A stretch of 64,000 nt of DNA from Primulina eburnea (GCF_022965805.1 NC_133103.1:44313610-44377609), one strand, 5' to 3'. Shown: positions 1 through 15,600, counted from the first letter of the stretch. Notes: generated by a model from the sequence alone, not told the origin. A program made the numbers and translations.

Positions 1-491
1 AATTCCATAATTAGAGGCAAAATCGTAAAAGCGTGGTTTCCAAGTAAGGTCTCTCTCTACCATGACCATGACCTTCGAAGTATGTCTTTTGCATATGATT
101 TTACGAATCTTTATAGATTAAACATGTCAAATTTACCGATATACATAATAAAAAATAATATTTTTAATACAAAAATAATATTTTTTTATATATATTTATA
201 CGACCCACGAGACAGTCATTCGCAATTTTTTTGCTAGCCCGGTCGCCTACTATGCTGTATTTTGTGTGTATATATAACAAGCGAACCCTCTACTCTTCCA
301 GGGTTACATACATTACTCCATTTCTTCGGCAAACTTGACGAACAAAGACACGAACGGAAACCCTTTTTGTTCTTCCCTACTGTTTTCAGTCTCTCTTGTA
401 TCTCCCTATTTTTCCCTATATACTCGAAAGTGTTTTGTACAGTGAAACCCTTTTGATGTGCAAGTCATCCGCCGGTACCGACCCTTTGATG
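1..491 (+). promoter_or_regulatory. Promoter and first leader exon of the UPL1-like gene
   Basis: The first 200 bases are AT-rich and non-coding. A TATA-like run, TGTATATATAACA, lies at 265-277, so transcription probably starts near 295-310. The pyrimidine-rich stretch that follows (about 285-470) fits a plant 5' leader. No other gene is seen here; the short open frame at 262-456 has no recognisable protein. The transcription start is inferred from the TATA position only. Confidence 0.5.
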
Positions 492-636
492 GTAATTCCG
501 CCCTTTTTTTCTGTGTGAGATATGATTGATTAATGATGGGTTTATGGAGTTTTTTATTTTGACTTTTTACGGTTTCGATTGATTAGGTTTTACACTTTTT
601 TTTTGGTTTTACACGTGTGTTCGTTTAATTTTGCAG
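492..636 (+). other. Probable 5'-UTR intron of the UPL1-like gene
   Basis: A GT donor at 492 (GATG|GTAATT) and a TTTTGCAG acceptor ending at 636 enclose T-rich DNA just upstream of the ATG at 663. A leader intron close to the start codon is common in plant housekeeping genes. It is inferred from splice-site consensus only; no transcript evidence is available. Confidence 0.45.
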
Positions 637-662
637 TGAATTGAGCATCAGGGGATTATCAA

Positions 663-3600
663 ATGGCGAATATAATATCTAGTTTGCCTTCAAGGCTTCG
701 TCAGCTTCTCTCTAGTGAAGGAACGATCGGTCCCTCCGTTAAACTTGACGCGGAGACTGTATGCTCGTCTTACATTTTATTTTATTGATTGTCTTGTATT
801 TATCTGTTGACCGATGGAGTCGGGGTCTAAATACGTTAATCTCTGATGGGTCTGCTGATTATGGTTTATTTGATATCTGGGAAGGATTTTTTTGGGTGAA
901 TAACTGCGCAAGAAAGTCTTTAGTGGTGAAGCAGTTAGTTTTCCAATTGCTTTATCAAATTTATTAGGTGATTATGGACGAGGCTTAAGGTCTTGGTTAC
1001 ACTTAGCAGTTTTGGGTGTCTTGCAATTGTGTTACTGAGGTTGAGAGACGGGGAAGGATATACTTGTGCTAGATTGAGAAAATTTATGGATTAATTTTTT
1101 TTTTCTTTTCATGAAAGTGTTGATCTTTGGGTTTATTACATTAATTGGAAAGTACATCTTCCCCTGTCAATGGTAGGATCCATTTTTCCAGGTTTAAATT
1201 TCAAGTTTCAGTTTGTTTTGATTTTCCCAACGAGGGTAAAAAATTGTAATTGTGTCTTTCCCTTTATATAACTTTTAATTTAATGGAATATTAGTACATA
1301 CGTCGACTAAAATCAAATTGGAATTGTTAATTGAAGTTTTACCAACTGTAGGAGGTGCATACGGTACTGTGGTTCACTTATGTACGGAACTATATATGTA
1401 TATGTAATGTGAATGTTTTATCAAGGATGGGGAGAAAGGATGTTCTGGAGGAGGGAGAGAATAGGAGGAGATGAGAATATGGTTGGTGGTCCTGCATTCA
1501 CCTTAATTTCTGAGATTAATCCTTTGAAAATGTTGGGAGATATTTTTGGAAAACCTGTGATAGAAACAAGTCTAGAAATTCTGCGGAACATGAATTCATA
1601 ACCGTACAAAACACTGCCTTATTAAGCATAGAATTAATCCAATGATGCTCTCGATTTATATGCTAGTTATACGATCTTTTATTTAATAGAATTATGGTTT
1701 TAAATCCATTTAACTATTGATGGGACTGACCTCTGAAAGGGAGTTCAATATCTTAATTTGGGTTGATGAAAGAAGAAGCTGAGTCGTAGAACTCTCAAGG
1801 ACTCTTAAGTTCAAAGATTACTTCTCTAACTCAAAAGAATTGTCATATACATCCTTGGAGATTCATGTAAACTGAGTCGAGTTGGATTATAGAACAGATA
1901 ACAAAGTATTAGGTATTCTGGAAAGTGGATAATGATTCTAAACGGAAATTGAAATGAAGTGTTTTATCTGTATATTTAACCCCTGTTCAATTTGAGCATA
2001 TTTCTGTTTCTTTTTCATCACATGGATTTTGAACTTTTGATATTATTGAAGTTGATTGGTTCATTTTCCGAGAAGGGATTATGTATATTTTGTTATATCG
2101 TCGTTTGTATGTAGAAATTTCTTTTAATGAGTGGTGATTCTTTGAGATTCTCACCTTAAATGCCTAAATGTTGCAACATTTATTTCATTTGTTCCTGTAT
2201 AATCCTCCTTTTATATGTGAAATTATCGTTTGTTTTCACCTTGAAATTGATGAAAGCTTTTTATATTTCACTAGAGCTATTATTGTAATTTGTACTCTTC
2301 ACTTAGCAAAGCAATTGACTTGCCAAGTGATCATTGTGTACCAGGTGGACCTTGATGTTAGCAGCCATACCTTTCATGCTCTCCACTTTTTTCTTAAACA
2401 GTGACTTTTGACTGTATGTTGTTTTACAGCCTCCAAGAATAAAGATTTTCATCGACAAGGTAATTCAATGTCCATTACAGGATATTGCGATTCCTTTGTC
2501 AGGATTTCGCTGGGAGTACGGCAAGGTGTTGGAACTTTCTAGTTTTTATCATATGTTCTCATCTTCATGCTTGTGTTTGTGTTGATTTCTGACTTTTTTT
2601 TTGTCTCAGGGTAATTTTCACCATTGGAGACCACTTTTCTTGCATTTCGACACATATTTGAAGACATATGTAGCAAGTAGAAATGAACTCCTTTTATCTG
2701 GTGACATCTTGAATGATGCCAACCCATTCCCAAAACAAGCAGTGTTACAAATTCTGAGAGTGATGCAAGTGATCCTAGAGCATTGTCATAACAAGAGTTC
2801 TTTTAGTGGTTTAGAGGTAAACCTGTAGGGATCAAGGATTACTACATCTTTGCTAGACTATTTACACTTAATGCATGAATTTCTGCATTCCTGTTATATT
2901 TAAATGTATTTATATCAACTTTAAATTTGGCACCTGTATAGTCAAGCCTATGTTTCTGAAATCTTTTTTTTCTCTGGTTTCAGCATTTCAAGCTTTTACT
3001 TGCTTCAGTAGATCCTGAAATTCTTATAGCAGCTCTGGAGACTCTTTCTGCGCTTGTCAAAATAACTCCATCAAAACTTCACGTCAGTGGAAAGCTGGTT
3101 GGATGTGGGTCTGTTAACGGTTGTCTCCTGTCCCTTGCACAGGGTTGGGGTAGCAAGGAAGAAGGCTTGGGATTGTATTCATGTGTCACATTACATGAAA
3201 AGACTCAGGAGGATGGATTGTGCCTGTTTCCATCAGAGGTACAGAATGATTGTGATAAAGTGCAGTGTCGAATTGGATCGACTCTCTATTTTGAATTGCA
3301 CGGCTCTACTTCTTCGAGCACCGTGGAAACCAGTGATGGCACGAGTTCTTCTGGTATGAGTGTGATCAACCTCCCTGATCTTCAACTTCGTAAAGAAGAT
3401 GACTTGTCGCTGATGAAGTTTTGTATCGAGCAGTATAATGTATCTTCAGAGCTCAGATTTTCGTTATTGACCAGAATCAGATATGCTCGAGCATTCCATT
3501 CTCTCAAAATATGCAGACTGTACAGCAAGATTTGCCTTCTTGCTTTTATTGTGCTTGTCCAGTCAAATGATTCTCATGACGAACTTGTTTCATTTTTTGC

Positions 3601-6600
3601 CAATGAGCCAGAATACACAAACGAACTAATTAGAATTGTGAGGTCTGAAGAAAATATTTCTGGAACCATAAGAACACTTGCAATGACTGCCTTGGGAGCA
3701 CAGTTAGCTTCATATTCAGCATCACATGAACGGGCTCGAATACTTAGTGGGTCAAGTATCAGTTTTGCAGGTGCTAATCGCATGATACTCCTCAATGTAT
3801 TGCAAAGAGCGACTGTGTCGTTAAATAAGTCGAGTGATTTGTCATCTGTTGCCTTTGTTGAAGCACTTCTACAATTTTACTTACTGCATGTAATATCGTC
3901 TTCAAGTACTGGGAGTGTTGTTAGGGGATCTGGGATGGTGCCAACCTTTTTACCCCTTCTGGAAGATGCAGATCCCACACATTTGCATCTTGTATCTTTA
4001 GCTGTGAAAACACTGCAGAAGCTCATGGACTACAGCAATACAGCTGTAACCCTATTTAGAGATTTGGGTGGAGTAGAGCTTTTGGTTCATAGGTTACAGA
4101 TTGAAGTACATAGAGTGATTGACTTGGCTGGGACAAAGGATAACACAATGGTCATCGGTGAATGTTCTAAACACAGCAGTGACCAGTTGTATGCACAGAA
4201 GAGGCTTATCAGGGCGTTATTAAAGGCACTTGGTTCTGCTACTTATGCCACTGCAAATTCTGCAAGATTACAGAATTCCAACGATGTTTCTTTGACTCCA
4301 ACTTTGTCAATGATTTTTAGTAACAAGGAAAATTTTGGAGGTGAAATATACTCTTCAGCAGTGACTCTTGTGAGTGAAATGATTCATAAAGATCCCACGT
4401 GTTTTAATGTTTTATATGACTTGGGTCTTCCTAATGCATTTCTATCATCCGTTGTTGCGGGGGTGTTACCTTCCTCAAAAGCCATCACATGTATTCCCAA
4501 TGGTCTGGGCGCCATTTGCCTTAACGCTAAAGGCCTAGAGGCTGTGAAAGAAACCTCAGCTTTACGCTTTCTATTTCACATATTTACTGACAGAAAGTAT
4601 GTGATGGCTGTGAATGAAGGCATTGTTCCTTTGGCAAATTCTGTGGAAGAGTTATTTCGGCATGTATCTTTGTTGAGAGGTAGTGGTGTTGACTTAATTA
4701 TTGAAATAATTAATAAGATTGCGTCAGTTGGGGACACAAAGTGCAGTGGGACATCAGGTAAAACTGATGGAAGTGATGCAATGGAGATGGATTCTACGGA
4801 ACCCGAGGACAAGGAAAACTTGGGTGCTTGTTCTCTGGTTGGTGCAGCTGATTGCTTGGTTGAAGGCATTAGTGACAAGCAGTGTATACAGCTGTCTACC
4901 TTTCACGTAATGGTACTAGTTCACAGGACAATGGAAAATTCTGAAACTTGTAGGTTGTTTGTGGAGAAATTTGGCATTGAAGCTTTACTTAAACTTGTTT
5001 TACGCCCAAGTATTACTCAATCATCAGAAGGCATGTCCATTGCTCTGCATAGCACCATGGTATTTAAATGTTTCACTCAACATCATTCTACTCCTCTGGC
5101 TCGTGCTTTCTGTGCTTCTCTTCATGATCATTTGAAAAATACTTTGAGTGGGTTTAGTGTTGTTTCTGGATCATTTCTGCTGGACCCTAGTGCCAATCCT
5201 GACAGTGTTGTATTTTCTTCCCTCTCCATTGTTGAATTCCTCTTATTTCTTGCTGCCTCGAAGGATAGTCGATGGGTTACTGCATTGCTGACAGAATTTG
5301 GCACTGGAAATAAAGAGGTCTTGGAAGACATAGGCTGTGTTCATCGTGAAGTTCTGTGGCAAATTGCAATGCTTGAAGATACCAAAGTTCAGGCAGAGGA
5401 GGATTTTACTGGTAGAATTGATGCTTCTCGGCAGCCAGAATTGGGCTTGAATGATACTGATGACCCCAGGTTAAACTCTTTCAGGCAGCTAATTGATCCC
5501 TTACTTAGAAGGCGGACGCCAGGATGGAGCTTTGAATCCCAGTTTTTTGACCTCATAAACTTGTATCGTGATCTCACTCGTTCTGGTCTTCAGCATCGAC
5601 AGATTGTGGATGCCCCTTCAAATCTACAAGTTGAAGATCGTCAGGGACCACATCAGCCTGGTTCTTCTGGGGGGGATGAAGTCAGTGCTAAAAAGGATGA
5701 TGACAATCAGAGGTCGTACTATCTTTCCTGCCGTGATATGATAAGGTCATTGTCCATTCACATTACCCATTTGTTTCAAGAGTTGGGAAAGGCGATGCTG
5801 CTTCCATCTCGACGACGAGATGATGTGCTAAATGTGTCTCCTCCTTCAAAATCAGTGGCTTCCACTTTTGCTTCTATAGCTTTGGATCACATGAATTTTG
5901 TGGGTCATATTAACTCCTCAGGATCAGATGCTTCTGTTTCAACTAAATGTCGCTACTTCGGCAAGGTTATTGATTTCATTGATGACATTCTTTTGGATAA
6001 ACCCGATTCTTGTAATCCTGTTATATTGAATTGCTTATATGGACGTGGAGTTATTCAATCAGTCTTGACAACATTTGAGGCTACCAGTCAATTGCCTTTT
6101 GCCATCAATAGAGCTCCCGCCTCTCCTATGGAGACTGATGATGCGAGGCAAAATGAAATAGAAGATGATCACTTATGGGTCTATGGACCCTCAGCTAGCT
6201 ACGTTAAACTTATGGACCACTTGGTGACTTCTTCTTTTGTTTTATCTTCATTCACAAAGCATTTATTGACACAGCCTCTTGTGAGTGGGGATATTCCATT
6301 TCCCCGGGATGCAGAAACATTTGTCAAAACTATGCAGTCCATGGTACTGAAGACTGTACTTCCTGTCTGGACCCACCCACAGTTTCCTGAATGCAGTTAT
6401 GAGTTCATTTCAAGGGTAGTTAACATTTTTAGGCACATTTTCTCTGGTGTGGAAATGAGAAGTGCCAGTAATACTATGGACCGTGTTGCTGGTCCTCCCC
6501 CAAATGAAACGACTATCTCAATGATAGCAGATATGGGGTTTTCTAGATCTCGAGCAGAAGAGGCTCTGAGGCAGGTTGGTTCAAATAGTGTGGAGCTTGC

Positions 6601-9600
6601 GATGGAATGGTTGTTCTCACATCCTGAGGAAACCCAAGAAGATGATGAGCTTGCTCGAGCACTTGCAATGTCCCTTGGAAACTCTGGGACAGACATGAAA
6701 GATGATGCCACAAATGAAAGCATTCAAACTATTGAAGAGGAAATGGTGCAACTTCCTCCTACTGATGAGCTATTGTCAACATGCAGGACACTTCTGCAAG
6801 TGAAAGGCTCTTTAGCTTTTCCTGTTCGGGATCTTCTTGTGATGATTTGCGCACGAAATGAAGGCAAGGATCGACCTGGAGTTATTTCATTTATCATTGA
6901 ACAAGTCAAGCTTTGTGGTGACATAATTGACTCTGGGAACCAAAACATGCTTTCTGCTTTTTTTCATGTTCTTGCTTTAATTCTTAATGAAGATACTACA
7001 GCACGAGAATTAGCATCAAAGAGTGGTTTTGTTAAAGTTACTTTGCAACTTCTTTTACTCTGGAGTTCTAATTTGCACGACCAAGAAAAAGCTCAAGTTC
7101 CAAAATGGGTGACATCTGCTTTTGTGGCCATTGATCGTCTTGCTCAAGTGGATGCAAAGTTAAATGCTGATATAGTGGAACTCCTGAAGAAGAATGATGT
7201 GATTGATCAAACATCTATTACCATTGACGAGGACAAGCAGCAAAAAATGGCTTCGAGGACAATGTCAAAGTATTTGGATATACAGGAGGCAAAAAGACTT
7301 GTTGAAATGGCTTGTGTTTGCATAAGAAAGCAACTACCCTCTGAAACAATGCATGCTATTTTGCAGCTATGTTCTACGCTCACTAGAACTCATTCTGTTG
7401 CAGTTAGTTTTCTGGATGCTGGAGGTTTGCATTTGCTTCTTTCCTTGCCGGCAAGTAGCTTGTTTGTTGGTTTTGATGGTCTCATGGCTGTTATAGTACG
7501 TCATATACTTGAAGATTCTCAAACCCTCCAGCAAGCTATGGAGTCTGAGATACGACATAGTGTTGCAACTCTTTCTAACAGGCAGTCTAGTGGAAGGCTT
7601 ACTGTCCGGAATTTTCTATCAAACTTAAGTTCAGTGGTTCAAAGGGATCCTGTAATTTTCATGCAAGCCGCCAAATCTGTGTGCCAAGTAGAGATGATGG
7701 GTGATAGGCCATATATTATCTTGATAAAAGATCGTGACAAAGATAAAGGCAAAGACAGAGAAAAGGAGAGAGAGAAAACAGAGGAAAAGGAGAAACAAGT
7801 TAATGATGGTAAGGTAGGTGCTGGTAACAGATTTTCAGTGGCTCCTGGTGGACATGGGAAGCATCTTGATGCAAATTCTAAAAACTCCAAGATTCACAGG
7901 AAATCTCCTCAGAGTTTTGTAAATGTGATTGATCTTCTACTCGATTCAGTCATTGCTTTCATACCTCCTCCTTTAGAAGATGAGTCCATTACCAAGACTG
8001 GCTCATCATCAACTGATATGGAAATTGATGCATATGAAAGCAAGGGTAAAGGAAAAACTGTTGCCTCTGTTTTTATGGAGAATGAATCCAGCAGTCAACA
8101 ATCTGCGTTGTCCATGGCGAAGGTTGTACTTATATTGAAGCTCCTGACTGAAATACTTTTAATGTATGCTTCATCTATACATATATTGGTTCGAAAAGAT
8201 GCTGAACTTTGTAGTTTCAAAGGAATTTCTCAAAGAGGTGCTACTGTCTGCTTTACCGGTGGTATTTTTTACCATGTTCTGCACACGTTTCTTCCATATT
8301 CTAAGAATCTGAGAAAAGAGAGGAAAACGGAGGTGGACTGGCGGCATAAACTGGCAAGCAAAGCCAACCAGTTTCTGGTGGCCTCATGTGTTCGCTCAGC
8401 TGAGGCCAGGAAAAGAATCTTCATTGAGATTCACAATGTCTTTAATGATTTTTTGGATTCTGGTAATGGTTTTAGAGAACCAAGAGTGGACAATCAGGTT
8501 CTCATTGACCTGCTCAATGATGTTCTTGCTGCTCGTACACCGACAGGCTCATACATCTCTGCTGAAGCTTCTGTTACTTTCATAGACGTTGGTCTTGTTC
8601 AGTCTCTCACTCGAACTCTTCGTGTTTTAGACCTGGATCATGCTGATTCTCCTAAGATCGTGACGGGAATAGTGAAAGTTTTGGAGTCAGTGACAAAGGA
8701 ACATGTTCATGCATTTGAGTCTAACAGTGGGAGGGCAGATCATTTAAAAACAGCTGACCACGGTCAGCCCATGGAAGATAATGGCGGTAGCACATCACAG
8801 CCAACAGATACTGCAGCCCGTGCTAATGAAAATTTAGTACCAAATGACCGGAATGATGCCTTTATAACTGTACAGAATTATGTTGGTTCTGAGACTGTCA
8901 CTGATGATATGGAACATGACCAGGATATTGATGGGGGCTTCGTTGCTGCTGAAGATGACTACATGCAGGAAAATAATGAGGATGCAAGGAATCTTGAAAA
9001 TGGACTTGATACTCTAGGAATAAGATTTGAAATTAGGTCTGGTGTACAAGGGAATCTTGATGGAGACGACGAAGAAGAAGATGATCACGATATGTCAGGT
9101 GATGAAGGGGATGAAGTTGATGAAGATGAAGATGCTGATGGTGAGGGGCACAATGATCTTGAAGAAGATGATGCACATCACTTGCCACATCCTGATACAG
9201 ATCAAGATGACAACGAAATCGATGAAGATGATTTTGATGAAGAGGTGATGGATGAAGATGAAGATGAAGAGGATGATGAGGACGGTGTCATCGTACGACT
9301 TGGTGAGGGAATGAATGGTGTGAATGTGTTTGATCATATTGAGGTATTTGGTCAAGATAGCATCTCTAATGAAGCTTTCCGCGTCATGCCTGTGGAACTT
9401 TTTGGCTCTAGACGCCAGGGGCGTACTACATCCATTTATAATCTTTTAGGGAGGAGTGGTGACAGTATTGCCCCTTTGCAGCATCCACTTCTAGTGGAAC
9501 CATCTTCCACGCGTGCAGGTCTTCCTAGAATATCAGGTGCATACTTTTGGACAATCCCTTCTTCATGCAGTGGATCTGTTCTAATTTTTATTTCAATCTG

Positions 9601-12600
9601 ACCTTGTAAAGGTGGAGTCCAGTCTTTTCAGTAGCAAAATTGTATACGTCTGAATTTTTTATCATGTGATTTTCTGTTTACCTTATATTTCAGAGAATGA
9701 CCGCGATGCTCATTCTGCTAGAAACTCGGAGGGTTCCTCGTCGCGTTTGGATTCATTTTTCCGTTCACTCCGAAATGGACGCCAAGGACATCGATTCAAC
9801 TTGTGGGCCAATGAAGGCCAGCTAAGTAGTGGGGCAGATGCATCAATGATTCCCCAAGGTCTGGAAGATTTACTTATTTCCGGCTTGAAGCGGCCATCAT
9901 CTGAGAAATCGTCCAACAAAACTACATTGCCCGAATCCCAGAATAAAAGTGAAATCAGCCAGTCTCCTGAATTTGCCGAGGTGGGTGCTGAAAACTTGGC
10001 TGAAAATCATGATACTGTTGACGGGAGTTCTGCACCTCCACCTTCGTCAGCAACATTGGACACCTCTAGAAATTCTACTGCTATTGCTATCGAGGCTACT
10101 CGGGAAACAGAAACTTTGAACAGAACTCCTGAGGTTCAGTATGATCACACTGATGTAGTTCGTGATGTTGAAGCTGTGAGTCAAGAAAGCAGCGAAAGTG
10201 GAGCAACTTTAGGGGAAAGCTTACGGAGTCTGGATGTTGAAATTGGAAGCGCTGATGGCCATGATGATGGTGGAGATAGACAAGGTGGTTCTGATAGTCG
10301 AACAAGGAGAACAAATGTATCATTTGGTAATAATACATCTCTAGGTGGCAGAGATGCACCCCTCCTCAGTGTTACTGAAGTTTCAGAAGATGTTATCCAA
10401 GAAGCAGATCAAGATGGACAACCTGAGGAAGAACAACATAATCAGGATGCTGATTCTGGACCAATTGATCCTGCATTTCTCGATGCACTTCCAGAGGAGT
10501 TGCGAGCTGAGGTTCTTTCTGCTCAACAGGGTCAAGCTCCACAGCCTCAAAATCCAGAGCCGCAAAATAATGAAGATATCGACCCAGAATTTCTTGCAGC
10601 TCTTCCCCCTGACATACGTGAAGAAGTTCTGGCACAACAAAGGGCACAAAGGCTGCAACAGGCCCAAGAATTGGAAGGTCAACCTGTTGAAATGGACACT
10701 GTCTCAATAATTGCGACTTTTCCATCAGACATTAGAGAAGAGGTATCTCCTAAGCCGTTTGCTTATCTCTCTCTCTTATATTTTTCTTGTTAAATGATTT
10801 TTTTCTCCTGTCATGTTGGATCGTTTTTCTTCTCTTCTTATAGGTTCTTCTAACATCATCTGACGCTATTCTTTCAAATTTGACACCGGCTCTTGTTGCT
10901 GAAGCCAACATGTTGCGCGAAAGGTTTGCGCGTAGATATAATCAAACTCTGTTTGGTATTTATCCTAGAAACCGCAGGGGTGAATCTTCTAGGCCAGGGG
11001 AGAGCTTGGACAGGGTTGGTGGAATTCTTTCTCGTCGATCGTTGGGTATTAAACCAGTTGAGGCAGATGGTGCTCCATTAATTGATAGTGAGGGTTTGAA
11101 AGCGTTAATTCGATTGCTCCGTGTAGTTCAGGTATTCTTGTGCTGTTCTTACTTAGGATCATCTCTATGATATGTATGTATTAACTGATCTACGTTTTGC
11201 AGCCACTATATAAAAGTGAACTGAGACTTCTCTTGAACCTCTGTGCTCATGCTGAAACCAGAATTGATTTGGTGAAAATTTTGATGGAATTGTTGATGTT
11301 GGATAAAAGGAATTCTTCCTCTACTTTGAATGTTATGGAACCCCCTTATAGGCTGTATGCTTGCCCCAGTCATGTGATGTATTCACGTCCTCAATGTGCT
11401 GATGGTACACACTTTTCTATTTTTATCAAATGTGTGCGATTGAATTTTGTGAACTTCTCATTTGAAGCAAAGTCGATTAAATTGGAGCTGAAGGTCATTG
11501 TCGTATAAAATAATTATAAAATACTTATTTAGTTGAGGTTGGCACATTCATTTGCACGTGCATCGAGGTACTAAATTACGGGTCTATAATTTTTTTTGTT
11601 CTAGCAGCGTAAAAAATTATGTTTGATTCCATAAAGACCTTTTGTAAACGAAACTAGTGTAATTATCAGATGGTCTGCACTACAGCTTTAGCCTATCTTG
11701 CTGCCTATCAGAACCTATCCATAGTTGATATTCTTGGTGTATATTGCAGTGATTGGTCTGAGACCGTAGACTGTGCCAAGCATCTTATGTAGGTTTAAAA
11801 TAAAAAGAATTCTTTTAACTGTCTCTAGTCCTAGTTGTTTTAATTAATTTTGAAGTTTGTCATTTCTCTCTTATTAGTCAATGTTAGTTAGCAAAGTTCA
11901 TATGACTTTTAGTACCTGCAATCCACCAACTATTGGTACTTAGTCATGCCAATTATATCAGTGAACCTCCAAAATAGCTCTTCAAACATTAACCTATCTT
12001 CATGCAACTCATCAAAACATTGATTTGATTGGGTCAATCACGACTGCTTCGACAGGTGTTCCACCTTTGGTGTCTCGGCGAGTTCTTGAGACTCTTACCT
12101 ACATGGCTCGTAATCATCCTTCTGTTGCAAAGTTATTGCTTGAATTCCGATTACCACAAGTGTCCACCAAAGAGTTACCGAGCTCTGATGACAGACGAGG
12201 CAAATCTGTTGCACTTGTTGATGAGGAAATGTTAGGAAAGAATCAATATCTCGAAGGACAGGCACCTGTTACATTGCTTTTAAGTCTTTTGAATCAATCA
12301 CTTTATTTAAGAAGTATAATCCATTTGGAACAGGTATTTGTTGTGAACCACTCTTGACTGTGGCAACTGCTGGCTGATTGATTCTTATAGTTATGTCTTT
12401 ATGCTTTGATACCTTGCAGCTGCTAAATTTATTGGACGTTGTTATTGATAATGGTGAGAGGAAATCAAATTCATCTGAGGATCCATCCGTGTCTGCATCT
12501 GAACAGCCATCTGATGTCCAGACTTCTACGACAGATGCTGATATGAATGTCTCTGCTTCTACCTCAGGAGACGTTCATGTTTCCACGAAGGAATCTACAT

Positions 12601-15600
12601 CTGGTGCTGATAGAGAACAAAATGCTTCAAGTGTTCTGAATACTTTACCTGAACCAGAACTTCAACTTCTATGCTCATTACTTGCACGTGAAGGGTATGC
12701 TGAAACCAATACTTACACTTTTGTTTGTTTTTTTAATAGCTGCTCTGAGTTGTCTCTTGATATAAGGTGTCAATAAACTTCTAGATGACTGGCGATACTC
12801 AGGTCTGTGTTTGAAAGTTTGGTCATGTGGGGTATTAGCTTATGTTTCTTAACTTTATTCAGATAGATGCTCACATTTCAACAAATCTGTCACCTCTATG
12901 TAAGTTGTCCTTCAAATCTGAAGAAAAGGTAATTGAAATTTTCGGGGGAGATCAATAGCTTTGGAAACGAACATTTAGCCGGATGAACATGAATATGTAG
13001 GATTGTCTGCAGTTGAGGTTTCATGGATCCCTTTTAGTTAGTTCTTTATCTGAAGTAAATTTTACCGATCACGCTACAATGATGAAATTTATTGGTTTCT
13101 TCTCTAGCTTGCCTCTCCAAGCTGTATTACTACTTTTATGATGGTGTGATTTTGGTATTGTTTATAAAACTAGTTCATGCAATTGGTAATTTCTTTCCCC
13201 TTTTCTTCAGTCTATCAGATAATGCATATACTCTCGTGGCAGAGGTGCTGAAAAAATTGGTAGCAATTGCCCCCATTCATTGTCATCTCTTCATAAATGA
13301 GCTTGCTGCTTCAGTTCAGAGCCTTACCAAGTCTGCAGCTGAAGAGTTGCTGACATTTGGGGATTTTGAGAAACCACTGCTTAGTGCTAATACTTCTCAT
13401 GGGGCTCCAGTTCTCAGGGTTTTGCAAGCACTAAGCTCTCTGGTTGTTGTGCTTGTGAATAAGGATAAGAAACATCAGATTCTATCTGACAAGGAGCACA
13501 CTGCTGCTCTTTCTCTTGTACATGATATTAATGTGGCTCTTGAGCCCTTGTGGAAGGAGCTGAGCAACTGTATAAGCAAAATAGAGAGCTATTCAGACAT
13601 GGTACCTGATCCGTCACCTTCATCTGCTAAACCATCCAGTTTGGTGCCGTCACTTCCTGCTGGTTCCCAGAATGTCTTGCCATATATAGAATCTTTCTTT
13701 GTTATGTGTGAGAAATTGTATCCTGGTCAGACAGCCGCAGGCACTGATATTGGTCCTGAAGTTGAAGAGGCTATCACATCAGCCAGTCAACAGAAGACTT
13801 CAGGACCTGCTGTGAGATTCGATGAAAAGCATGTTGCATTTGTAAGATTCTCGGAGAAGCACAAAAAGCTTCTCAATGCCTTTATTCGACAAAATCCAGG
13901 ATTGCTTGAAAAGTCTTTTTCACTGATGCTGAAGGTTCCTCGCTTCATTGATTTTGATAACAAACGATCTCACTTTAGATCAAAGATCAAGCATCAGCAT
14001 GATCATCATCACAGTCCTCTGAGGATATCCGTAAGAAGAGCTTACATCCTTGAAGATTCGTACAATCAGCTGCGCATGAGGTCAGCACAAGATTTGAAAG
14101 GGAGGTTGACTGTTCATTTCCAAGGGGAGGAAGGAATCGATGCTGGTGGTCTTACCAGGGAATGGTATCAGTTACTTTCGAGGGTGATCTTTGACAAGGG
14201 AGCACTGCTATTTACAACGGTTGGAAATGAATCAACATTTCAGCCTAATCCCAACTCTGTTTACCAAACAGAGCATCTTTCGTATTTCAAATTTGTTGGC
14301 CGAGTCGTGAGTATCATTTATTATTTATTTTGTTGCCGAGCGCTGAGTTGTAGTCATACCTAAGGTATTGTCATGTTTTACAGGTGGGGAAGGCACTATT
14401 TGATGGGCAGCTGCTCGATGTTCACTTCACCCGGTCCTTTTACAAGCATATTCTTGGGGTTAAAGTGACTTACCACGATATTGAGGCTATTGATCCTGAT
14501 TATTTCAAGAATTTAAAATGGATGCTGGAGGTTTGTCATGTTTAGAGACTCCTTTTGTTCTTGCATTACTGTTAAAAACGTATGAAACTAACTTCTGTTT
14601 TTTAACTCACTATTCTGCAGAATGATATAAGCGAGGTTTTGGACCTAACATTCAGCATAGATGCAGATGAAGAAAAGTTAATTCTTTATGAACGTGCTGA
14701 AGTATGTGGTTTTAGATTACATAAAGCAATATATTTATTTATTTATTTGGTCAAATTATACAAGCAGGACTTGTCTTTTGCAGGTGACTGACTATGAACT
14801 TAAACCTGGTGGTCGAAATACCAGAGTAACTGAGGAAAACAAGCACCAATATGTTGATTTGGTTGCCGAGCATCGGTTGACAACTGCAATTCGTCCTCAA
14901 ATAAATGCTTTTATGGAGGGTTTCAACGAGTTAATATCTCGTGATTTGATATCGATTTTCAATGACAAGGAATTGGAACTCCTGATAAGTGGTCTGCCTG
15001 ATATTGATTGTGAGTGTTGAACTCTTGGTCTTTATTATTACCCTTTTTGGAGAGTTCTTATATGGGCCGATGATTTTGGTCCTGTGTCATTTCCTATTTT
15101 GATTGTTGAAGTTAATAATACTACTCCCAATTCCAACAAAAAAATGCTGTATTTCAGTGGATGATTTGAGGGCGAATACAGAATATACTGGTTACACTGC
15201 TGCTTCCCCTGCAATTCAATGGTTCTGGGAGGTTGTTCAAGGATTCAGCAAGGAGGACAAGGCTCGCCTCCTGCAATTTGTGACCGGAACCTCAAAGGTG
15301 CGTCATTTTCTTCCTCATTTTACCGTCAATGCATGTGAAACAAGTTTCTTTTTAACTGTTCCTCAGATCTGAATTATATTGAATTTTGAATTGATGAGAT
15401 TTGATGGCCGTTTTTTTTATAATTATTTTTAAAATCTGAATATGGATAGATGATGGAGTTTTCTTAGCTTGTGTTTTACCTAAATAAGCCATTATCCGAG
15501 TTTCCTGCACATCTGCAACTATTGTTCCTGCTGGATAAGTCTTTGTTTGGTTACAGATATTTATCTCTATCTGGGAAGTGTCTTAAAGTTGTTTTTATTT

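Noticed and set aside
9095..9355. Antisense frame opposite the acidic run of the UPL1-like gene
   Set aside because: It is a by-product of GAT/GAA codon runs on the coding strand; no start context or homology.
9537..9601. Read-through of the long exon to a stop at 9601
   Set aside because: A GT donor at 9,537 and an AG acceptor at 9,693 restore the family sequence and the frame. The read-through text has no family similarity.
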